From CAVSUR01 sp052143655 (lineage in GTDB: Bacteria > Actinomycetota > Actinomycetes > Streptosporangiales > Streptosporangiaceae): a stretch of DNA of 11,184 nucleotides. The stretch is from positions 1 through 11,184 of the forward strand of contig JBKQSL010000366.1 of the NCBI GenBank assembly GCA_052143655.1. The letters are read 5' to 3'. The position numbers were made by a program, and so were the translations under genes. Below, piece after piece: positions 5,032-10,265 of this stretch; within the stretch, counting starts at the first letter, position 1; the number at the start of each line of letters is the position of its first letter. The notes below the pieces were generated by a model. It worked only from the letters and a program-made list of their open reading frames with translations, did no database searches and was not told the DNA's origin.

Positions 5032-6309
5032 GTGAAACTAGGGATCTTGTGCGGCGGCGGCCCCGCGCCGGGGATGAACTCCGTCATCTCGGCAGCCACG
5101 ATTGAGGCCCGGAACTCCGGCTGGGACGTCATGGGGATCATGGACGGCTTCCAGCACCTCATCGAGGGCCGGATCGAGGAAGTGCGGCCCCTGTCCATCA
5201 CGGACGTGTCGAGGATCCATGTCCAGGGCGGGTCGATCCTGCGGACCTCGCGGGCCAACCCGACTGTGCGCGACGAGTCCGCCGCCGACCCGGGCTGGAG
5301 ACTGCATGCCTGTCTGGAGTCGCTGCAGAGGCTGGGGATCGGCGCGCTCGTGACGATTGGCGGGGACGACACCGCGTTCTCGGCGTCCCGGCTGGCCGAG
5401 GCGGCCGCCGGGGGCCTGCGCGTGGCGCACGTCCCGAAGACCATCGACAACGACCTGCCGCTACCGGGCGGCACGCCGACCTTCGGCTTCGAGACCGCGA
5501 GGAGCGTGGGGGTCCAGCTCGTCAACAACCTGATGACCGACGCCATCACCACCAAGCGGTGGTACGTGGTGGTGGCCATGGGCCGCTCGGCCGGCCACCT
5601 GGCCCTGGGCATCGGAAAGTCGGCCGGGGCCACCCTCACGTTGATCGCCGAGGAGTTCCCCGGCGACGAGCCCATCCGGCTGTCGCGCCTGGTAGACGTC
5701 CTCGAGACCTCGATGATCAAGCGAATCGCCCACGGCCGGCCCTTCGGCGTGGCAGTGCTCGCCGAGGGCATCGGCCTGCGCCTCCCCCAGGATGAGCTCC
5801 AGCGGGCCATGCCGGAGGTCGAGCGAGACGAGCACGGCCACGTCCGGCTGGCCGAACTTGAGCTGGACCGCCTGCTGGCGAAGCAGGTCAAGGACCGTTT
5901 CAGGGAGCGAGGGGAGAAGATCACGGTCGAGGGCAAGATCATCGGCTACGAGCTGCGGTGCGCACCCCCCATCCCGTTCGACATCGAGTACACCCGCGAC
6001 CTCGGCTACGGCGCCGTCGACTACCTGAAGCGGCTGCTGGCGGGCGACGAGCCCGGCGGCATGATCACGATCCAGGAGGGACACATGGTGCCACTGCCCT
6101 TCGGGTCGTTCAGCGATCCTGGGACGGGGCGGGTGCGGACCCGGCTGGTGAACGTCGAGTCGAGCTCGTACCAGGTGGCCCGCGAGTACATGATCCGGCT
6201 GGACCGCGGAGACCTCGAGGATCCGGAGAAGCTCCGCCCGATCGCAGCGGCATCGGGGCTCACGCCCGGGGCCTTCCGCGACCGGTACGGCTACCTGGCC
6301 GAGGGCTGA
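5032..6309 (+). CDS. pfp: 6-phosphofructokinase, predicted pyrophosphate-dependent
   Basis: 425 aa. Phosphorylates fructose 6-phosphate at C1 in glycolysis, in the cytosol. Numbered from this start it has GGGPAPGMNS (8-17), TIGGDD (108-113), PKTIDND (135-141), MGRSAGHLAL (183-192) and an EG...E sugar-binding region (245-307). ATP-using enzymes carry GGDG and usually PGTIDND. Asp at 113 together with Lys at 136 is the established signature of diphosphate users, which also work in the gluconeogenic direction. GTG at 5032 gives VKLGILCGGG, matching family N-termini; a GTG at 4999 would add 11 unrelated residues. The ribosome site is poor (GGGGG one base away). GACGAT ending six bases before the GTG may be a leaderless -10. 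Codon choice is slightly looser than in neighbours. Its stop lies only about 28 bases from the conserved end of the convergent aldolase, which has lost a domain there. Confidence 0.85.
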   Translation: MKLGILCGGGPAPGMNSVISAATIEARNSGWDVMGIMDGFQHLIEGRIEEVRPLSITDVSRIHVQGGSILRTSRANPTVRDESAADPGWRLHACLESLQRLGIGALVTIGGDDTAFSASRLAEAAAGGLRVAHVPKTIDNDLPLPGGTPTFGFETARSVGVQLVNNLMTDAITTKRWYVVVAMGRSAGHLALGIGKSAGATLTLIAEEFPGDEPIRLSRLVDVLETSMIKRIAHGRPFGVAVLAEGIGLRLPQDELQRAMPEVERDEHGHVRLAELELDRLLAKQVKDRFRERGEKITVEGKIIGYELRCAPPIPFDIEYTRDLGYGAVDYLKRLLAGDEPGGMITIQEGHMVPLPFGSFSDPGTGRVRTRLVNVESSSYQVAREYMIRLDRGDLEDPEKLRPIAAASGLTPGAFRDRYGYLAEG

Positions 6310-7188
6310 GCCAGGGCGCGGGATTCGGCGAGCGGACGGCAGCCGGGGCAGCACCGGGCGCAGCACGTCCTGCGCCGCCGCGAGCACCCCGTCCACGTCG
6401 ATGCCGGTGCTGATCTGCAGCCGCTCGAAGGTCGCGGCCAGCACCTCGGTCGGGGCGTTGCCCGCGCCGGCGCCGAGCGCGCACAGGGCGCCATCGACCT
6501 GGCACGCGCCGCTCTGCACGGCCAGCACGCTGTTGGCCACGCCGAGCGAGAGGTTCTGGTGGCCGTGGAACCCGACCTGTGCCTGGCCGCCGATCTCGGC
6601 GACCAGCGCCTGCACCCGGGCCTGCGCCTCGCTGAGGATCAGCGCGCCGGCCGAGTCGACCACGTACACGCACTGCGCGCCCGCGTCAACCATGATCCGG
6701 GCCTGCCGGGCCAGCTCAGCGGCCCCGATCCGGTGGCTGAGCATCAGGAACCCGACGGTCTCCATGCCGAGGTCGCGGGCGGCGGCGAAATGCTGCACGG
6801 AGATGTCGGCCTCGGTGCAGTGCGTGGCGATCCGGGCCACCGACGCCCCGGCGTCCCGGGCATGCCGCAGGTCGTCGGTCGTGCCGAGGCCGGGCAGCAG
6901 CAGCACCGCGATCCGCGCGCTGCGCGCCTCCTGCACCGCCGCGGCGATCAGGCCGAACTCGTCCTCGGCCGAGAAGCCGTAGTTGAACGACGAGCCGCCG
7001 AGCCCGTCGCCGTGCGAGACCTCGATGACCTCCACGTGCGCCTGGTCCAGCGCGTGCACCACCGCGCGGACCTGCCCCTCGGTGAACTGGTGCGCGAGCG
7101 CGTGCGACCCGTCGCGCAGCGTCGAGTCGGTCAGCCGGACCCGCTGCGCGCCGCCGCCCCCGGCGCCAGGTTCCAGGCCGCCGGTCAC
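5461..7188 (-). CDS. 4-hydroxy-2-oxovalerate aldolase (HsaF/BphI/DmpG type), C-terminal domain missing
   Basis: The first 284 residues are a clear HsaF/BphI/DmpG-type aldolase barrel: DSTLRDGSHA (21-30), VIEVSHGDGLGGSSFNYG (54-71), RIATHCTEAD (119-128), VVDSAGA (176-182) and GFHGHQNLSLGVANS (206-220). The metal ligands D26, H208 and H210, plus R25 and H29, are present. Such enzymes split 4-hydroxy-2-oxoacids into pyruvate and an aldehyde that tunnels to the partner dehydrogenase. Family members continue about 60 residues with the communication domain (GYxGVYSSF, including a catalytic-site Tyr). Here similarity stops near 6337. The frame then runs antisense through the phosphofructokinase gene to a TAG at 5461, so the 575-aa reading would carry about 290 foreign residues. 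The GTG start overlaps the dehydrogenase stop (GTGA), giving tight coupling. It is either a damaged gene, a rearrangement product or an assembly join; activity is doubtful. Confidence 0.6.
   Translation of the reverse strand: MTGGLEPGAGGGGAQRVRLTDSTLRDGSHALAHQFTEGQVRAVVHALDQAHVEVIEVSHGDGLGGSSFNYGFSAEDEFGLIAAAVQEARSARIAVLLLPGLGTTDDLRHARDAGASVARIATHCTEADISVQHFAAARDLGMETVGFLMLSHRIGAAELARQARIMVDAGAQCVYVVDSAGALILSEAQARVQALVAEIGGQAQVGFHGHQNLSLGVANSVLAVQSGACQVDGALCALGAGAGNAPTEVLAATFERLQISTGIDVDGVLAAAQDVLRPVLPRLPSARRIPRPGSALGQVAVPVAEGPGREPRCRCDRAELLRILEVSAVQPDHVLAGHLVRARLDVHQPGPHPPRPRIAERPEGQWHHVSLLDRDHAAGLVARQQPLQVVDGAVAEVAGVLDVERDGGCAPQLVADDLALDRDLLPSLPETVLDLLRQQAVQLKFGQPDVAVLVSLDLRHGPLELILGEAQADALGEHCHAEGPAVGDSLDHRGLEDVYQARQPDGLVAGELLGDQREGGPGRLSDAQGQVAGRAAHGHHHVPPLGGDGVGHQVVDELDPHAPRGLEAEGRRAAR
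6310..6337. other. Breakpoint joining the phosphofructokinase 3' end to the truncated aldolase
   Basis: Kinase coding ends at 6309 and recognisable aldolase coding, read leftward, ends at about 6337. The missing aldolase domain is not found upstream of the kinase gene (4933-5031) or elsewhere in the window. A simple insertion of the kinase gene into the aldolase is therefore not supported. A deletion, inversion or artificial join is more likely. No transposase remnant or target duplication is visible. Confidence 0.5.
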
Positions 7189-8105
7189 GGCGCGCTCACC
7201 GGGCGGCCGGCCGCCAGCAGCTCCCCGACGCGGGCCGCGGCCGCGGTGATGATGTCCAGGTTGCCCGCGTAATCGGGCAGGTAGTCGCCGCGGCCGCGGA
7301 CCTCCAGGAACACCGCGACCCGGGCCATCCCGCGCCAGTGCCGGCCGGGCGGGTCGAACTGCGGTTCTGCGCGGAGGGTGTAGCCGGGCACGTAACCGCG
7401 CACGGTGCCGACCATCGTGTAGATGCTGGCCGCGATGAGGTCGCGCGCCGGACCGGGCTCGGCGGCGTACGCCGGGATCGCGCAGAACACCGTGTTCCGC
7501 ATGATCATCGGCGGCTCCACCGGGTTGAGCAGGATGATCGCCTTGCCCTGCCGGGCGCCGCCGACGTCGCGCAGCGCTGCCGCCGTCGTCTGGGTGAACT
7601 CGTCGATGTTCGCCCGGGTGCCCGGGCCGGCTGACCGGGACGCGATCGAGGCGACGATCTCGGCGTACGCGACCGGGACCACCTGGCTCACCGCGGCGAC
7701 GACGGGCACGGTGGCCTGCCCGCCGCAGGTGATCATGTTGAGGTTGGGCGCGGCAAGGTGGTCCCCCAGGTTGACCGGCGGGCAGACGTACGGGCCCACG
7801 GCCGCCGGGGTGAGGTCGACGGCGCGGATGCCGGCCTCCGCGTACCGGGGCGCGTGCGCGGCGTGCACCCGCGCGCTCGTGGCCCCGAACACCACGTCCG
7901 GCAGCGGGTCCTGCCGCAGCAGCCAGCCGACGCCCTCGGCGCTGGCGGCCAGCCCCAGCCGGCCCGCCCGGGCCAGCCCGTCGGACGCCGGGTCGACGCC
8001 CGCCATGTAGCGGGGAGTGAGCAGGCCGCGGGCCCGCAGCAGCTTGATCATCAGGTCGGTGCCGATGTTGCCGGAACCGACGATCGCAGCGACAGCCGGG
8101 GACAT
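7185..8105 (-). CDS. Acylating acetaldehyde dehydrogenase (HsaG/DmpF/MhpF type)
   Basis: 306 aa, full family length. Oxidises acetaldehyde (or propanal) with NAD and coenzyme A to the acyl-CoA, the last step of meta-cleavage pathways, normally in complex with 4-hydroxy-2-oxovalerate aldolase. Visible features are the NAD-binding GSGNIGTDLMIKLLR (10-24), FGATSARVH (73-81), VDLTPAAVGPYVCPPVNL (96-113), catalytic C127 in MITCGGQATVP (124-134), NPVEPPMIMRNTVF (194-207) and a conserved C-terminal RGRGDYLPDYAGNLDIITAAA. All key positions look intact. The ATG at 8105 has GGAAGG seven bases upstream, confirming the start. It sits 17 bases after the class II aldolase-like gene, and its TGA overlaps the GTG of the aldolase, so the three genes form one operon. 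The partner aldolase lacks the domain that normally docks it to this enzyme. Confidence 0.95.
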   Translation of the reverse strand: MSPAVAAIVGSGNIGTDLMIKLLRARGLLTPRYMAGVDPASDGLARAGRLGLAASAEGVGWLLRQDPLPDVVFGATSARVHAAHAPRYAEAGIRAVDLTPAAVGPYVCPPVNLGDHLAAPNLNMITCGGQATVPVVAAVSQVVPVAYAEIVASIASRSAGPGTRANIDEFTQTTAAALRDVGGARQGKAIILLNPVEPPMIMRNTVFCAIPAYAAEPGPARDLIAASIYTMVGTVRGYVPGYTLRAEPQFDPPGRHWRGMARVAVFLEVRGRGDYLPDYAGNLDIITAAAARVGELLAAGRPVSAP

Positions 8106-8122
8106 GCGTGCGCCTTCCGTGC

Positions 8123-8893
8123 TCAGCCGGCGCTCGCGCGCTCGGCGGTGGCGAACTCGGCGGCCGTCCAGCCCGGCGCGGCCTGGCCCGCGGCCGTGCC
8201 GCGCAGGTGCCGCCACAGCCGGGGCAGCAGCTCGCCCTGCACTGCCCGCCATGAGTCGATCTCGGCCGCCGTCAGCGGGCCCGGCGTGCCGCTGGCCGTG
8301 GCGGTCAGCCAGACCCGGCAGGCAGCGCCGAGCAGCCACATCCGGGCGGCAGCGAGCCCGGGCTCGGCCGCGCAGGTCAGCGCGCCGTTGCCGCGCAGGA
8401 GCAGCGCGTCGGCGTCGCCGAGCCGGGCCGCGGCGGCGTCCGCCAGGTCCGGTGAGCGCAGCAGCCGGGCGTCGGCGTGCACCGGGACGCTGCGGCCGAG
8501 CCAGCAGGCCTGCCCGTGCAGCGGCGGCATCTCGGTCACGAGGGCCGCGACGGTGAACGCCGGGAGCGGCTGGGCCCGGGCTACCGCGCCCGCATCCGGC
8601 CGGGCCGCGTACAACCGCAGGTGCGCCCAGGCCTCGCCGGGCGCGCCCGGCGGCAGCACGTTCGCGGCCAGGTCCACTGCGATCAGGTCCGCCGCTCCGG
8701 CCAAGGCCAGGTCCGCGGCCGGCGTGATGAGCATCTGCCTGCCGCAGCGAGCCGAAACATGGCCGAACGCGGTCACCAGGCCGAGCCCGGCCAGCACCCA
8801 CGCGGCCGCGGCGACATCCGCGCGCAGCGCGTCCGCTCCGCCGCCGCCAGGTCCGCCGCCTGCCTCCCGAGCATCTTGCGCTTCCGCCGCCAC
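8123..8893 (-). CDS. Class II aldolase/adducin-fold protein lacking zinc histidines
   Basis: 256 aa. The fold is recognisable from GHVSARCGRQMLITPAADL (44-62), GEAWAHLRLYAARPDAGAV (86-104) and DALLLRGNGAL (162-172), as in fuculose-phosphate aldolases, the ring-product decarboxylase CmtD and the phthalate decarboxylase PhtC. In those enzymes zinc is held by HxH after the RPDAxAVV segment and by the His of the L..HG motif. Here these read R106, Q108 and N169; only the acidic E87 remains. It may therefore be metal-free, use another metal site, or be inactive. Its position, first in an operon with acetaldehyde dehydrogenase and hydroxy-oxovalerate aldolase and opposite a ring-cleaving dioxygenase, suggests a decarboxylase or lyase step of the same pathway. 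The GTG start lies seven bases after TACAGT, fitting a leaderless transcript. The N-terminal 20 residues are Gly-rich and may be untidy; a later start is possible. Confidence 0.82.
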   Translation of the reverse strand: MAAEAQDAREAGGGPGGGGADALRADVAAAAWVLAGLGLVTAFGHVSARCGRQMLITPAADLALAGAADLIAVDLAANVLPPGAPGEAWAHLRLYAARPDAGAVARAQPLPAFTVAALVTEMPPLHGQACWLGRSVPVHADARLLRSPDLADAAAARLGDADALLLRGNGALTCAAEPGLAAARMWLLGAACRVWLTATASGTPGPLTAAEIDSWRAVQGELLPRLWRHLRGTAAGQAAPGWTAAEFATAERASAG

Positions 8894-8900
8894 CCGATAA

Positions 8901-8912
8901 ACTGTATACAGT
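8901..8912. promoter_or_regulatory. Palindromic operator and face-to-face -10 boxes
   Basis: ACTGTATACAGT is a perfect 12-bp palindrome between the divergent class II aldolase-like and dioxygenase genes. By symmetry it contains TACAGT on each strand: minus 8906-8901, ending seven bases before the GTG at 8893, and plus 8907-8912, predicting a start near 8919. One protein bound here would block both promoters. TGTATACA-type palindromes are typical sites of GntR-family (FadR/VanR-like) repressors of catabolic genes. That assignment is inference; no regulator gene lies in the window. Confidence 0.6.
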
Positions 8913-8924
8913 CTTTCCGGAAAC

Positions 8925-8969
8925 GGGAAGCCGTGAACTCCGGCCGGAAGGGGAAGCCGTGATCTCCGG
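8925..8969 (+). repeat. Near-perfect 19-base direct repeat duplicating the initiation region
   Basis: GGGAAGCCGTGAACTCCGG at 8925-8943 recurs at 8951-8969 with one change (A to T), an offset of 26 bases. Each copy carries a purine-rich ribosome site and a GTG. The second GTG (8959) is the dioxygenase start and the first (8933) opens a nine-codon frame. A local duplication created a second initiation site upstream of the first. Confidence 0.8.
8933..8962 (+). CDS. Nine-codon leader ORF overlapping the dioxygenase start
   Basis: GTG at 8933, preceded by ACGGGAAG, reads MNSGRKGKP and stops with TGA at 8960-8962. The stop overlaps the dioxygenase GTG (8959-8961) as GTGA. It would lie within the predicted leader, about 13 bases after the expected transcription start, so ribosomes finishing it could re-initiate on the dioxygenase. 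It arose from the 19-base duplication and may have no function beyond coupling. Confidence 0.35.
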   Translation: MNSGRKGKP

Positions 8970-9867
8970 ACTGCACCACTACGCTCTCGAGGTACCCGAC
9001 CTCGCCGTCGCCGACGGGTTCCTGCAGGACTTCGGGCTGGAGACGGCCGAGAAGGACGGCGCCCTGGTCGGCCAGCGCGCCGGGCGCAGCCAGGAGCAGG
9101 TCCGGATGCTGGAAGGTCCGGTCAAGCGACTGCACCACGTGTCGTTCACGCTGGCGCCCGGGTCGCTCGGCGCGCTGCGCGAGTCACTGGAGCAGTCCGG
9201 CACGCCGGTGCTGCCCGAGCCGCCCGCCGGGGCCGGCGAGACCGGGATCTGGGTCCGCGACCCGGACGGCACGCCGGTTCAGCTGCTCGATGCCTGGCAG
9301 GCTCCGGCCCGGCCGGTCCCGGAAATCGCGATCAATGCCGGCCCGAGCCGGCAGCGCATCGGCTCGGCGCTGTGGCGCGATGTCACCGGTGACGTCAGCC
9401 CCCGCCGGCTCGGCCACACGCTGCTGTTCTCGCCCCAGCCGGCCGCGATGACAGCGTTCTACACGAATGTGCTGGGCCTGGCGGTCAGCGACCGGATCCG
9501 CCACGACCTGGTGACGTTCCTCAACGCCGGCCCCGGGGACCACCATGTCTTCGGCTTCATCTCCTCCACCCACCCCGGCTTCCACCACGCCAGCTTCGAG
9601 GTGCCGTCCATCGACGCGATCGCGATCGGCGCGGACCGGATGCGCGCCCGCGGCCATGACGCCGGCTGGGGCCTCGGCCGGCACACGATCGGGTCGAACT
9701 TCTTCCACTACACCCGCGACCCGTGGGGCAGCTGGATCGAGTGGTTCTCCGACATCGACCAGATCGACGACTGCTGGGTGGCCGGCGACTGGGACGTGCC
9801 GCCGCATCTGTGGGGCGCGCCGCCGCCGCAGACGTTCCTGGCCAACTCCGAGCCGCCCAGGCCCTGA
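8959..9867 (+). CDS. Type I extradiol ring-cleavage dioxygenase (VOC fold)
   Basis: 302 aa, two tandem vicinal-oxygen-chelate domains (about 1-115 and 148-275), the size and shape of catechol 2,3-dioxygenase/BphC enzymes. These use Fe(II) and O2 to open a catechol next to its hydroxyls. The active-domain ligands are all visible: H153 in LGHTLLF, H210 in GFHHASFEV and E261 in GSWIEWF. Likely second-shell residues H195/H196 (DHHVFGF), H242 and Y251 (GRHTIG...HYTRDPWG) match those of BphC. It therefore looks catalytically complete. A C-terminal tail (DCWVAGDWDVPPHLWGAPPP) is of a kind seen in decarboxylating or hydroxyquinol-like relatives but does not fix the substrate. GTG at 8959 follows GGAAGGGGAAGCC, a good ribosome site. 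It is divergent from the lower-pathway operon and shares its palindromic control site. Confidence 0.9.
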   Translation: MISGLHHYALEVPDLAVADGFLQDFGLETAEKDGALVGQRAGRSQEQVRMLEGPVKRLHHVSFTLAPGSLGALRESLEQSGTPVLPEPPAGAGETGIWVRDPDGTPVQLLDAWQAPARPVPEIAINAGPSRQRIGSALWRDVTGDVSPRRLGHTLLFSPQPAAMTAFYTNVLGLAVSDRIRHDLVTFLNAGPGDHHVFGFISSTHPGFHHASFEVPSIDAIAIGADRMRARGHDAGWGLGRHTIGSNFFHYTRDPWGSWIEWFSDIDQIDDCWVAGDWDVPPHLWGAPPPQTFLANSEPPRP

Positions 9868-9996
9868 CCTGGCGGACCCTGCCCCGGCCGGAAACCGGAG
9901 CCGTCCGGACTGGCCAAGACCGGGTGCGCATGATTAAGCGCGAAGAGCCAGACGGCACGCCAGCAGTCCGCCGAGGTCGTGGGTAGATCGGGACGG

Positions 9997-10110
9997 ATGA
10001 GCCGGAAGTCACGGCAGCCGCGCTGGCTCCTGCTGTCCCGCCTGCGGCCTGGGCCGACGATGTCGGCGGTGGCCGTCCTGTACCTGGCCGCCGCCCGGCC
10101 CGCCCGCTAG
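9997..10110 (+). CDS. Doubtful 37-aa basic small ORF
   Basis: ATG at 9997 opens 37 codons beginning MSRKSRQPRWLLLSRLRPG and ending in AAARPAR before TAG at 10108-10110. It is Arg-rich at both ends with a short hydrophobic stretch (MSAVAVLYLAAA). The upstream GGGACGG is a weak ribosome site. I recognise no family; it is probably chance in GC-rich DNA, but it is the only frame in the gap with a plausible start. Confidence 0.15.
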   Translation: MSRKSRQPRWLLLSRLRPGPTMSAVAVLYLAAARPAR

Positions 10111-10141
10111 CCTGAGCCCGCTAGCCCGGCCCGCGCTAGCC
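10105..10141. repeat. Three clustered CGCTAGCC units
   Basis: CGCTAGCC occurs at 10105-10112, 10119-10126 and 10134-10141, at 14- and 15-base spacing; each contains the palindrome GCTAGC. CTAG-containing words are scarce in most bacterial genomes, so three in 37 bases is notable. They lie about 125-160 bases upstream of glgC and could be a regulator site or slippage products. Confidence 0.5.
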
Positions 10142-10198
10142 GCCGGTGTGACCGGGGATACACCTGACTGGCGCCGCGCCCGCCGCAGGCACCAGACT

Positions 10199-10220
10199 GG
10201 AATGAACAGGCGGGCATTCC
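10199..10220 (+). promoter_or_regulatory. Inverted repeat in the glgC leader
   Basis: GGAATG (10199-10204) and CATTCC (10215-10220) are perfect inverted arms around a 10-base centre, about 45 bases before the glgC ATG. This could be an operator for a dimeric regulator or a weak RNA hairpin. The arms are only six bases long. Confidence 0.25.
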
Positions 10221-10265
10221 GGACAGGACGGCCGGAAGTGCCGGGCTGGAACCTGGGAGGTGGAG

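Larger units (their letters stand above)
9868..10265. other. Intergenic region between dioxygenase and glgC
   Basis: 398 bases. Just after the dioxygenase stop there are only short self-complementary CCGG runs and no clear terminator. A 37-codon frame (9997-10110) is weak. Three GCTAGC sites cluster at 10106-10140, and an inverted repeat GGAATG...CATTCC lies in the likely glgC leader. glgC has GGGAGG (10255-10260) five bases before its ATG. No tRNA-like fold or recognisable protein was seen. Confidence 0.5.

Noticed and set aside
4671..5942. 423-residue minus-strand open frame over the phosphofructokinase
   Set aside because: Ser/Arg/Pro-rich translation without a domain, opposite a conserved enzyme. 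Long open antisense frames are common at this GC content.
7758..8900. Long plus-strand frames opposite acetaldehyde dehydrogenase and the class II aldolase
   Set aside because: Antisense composition, no motifs and no ribosome site; both minus-strand genes are supported by family motifs.
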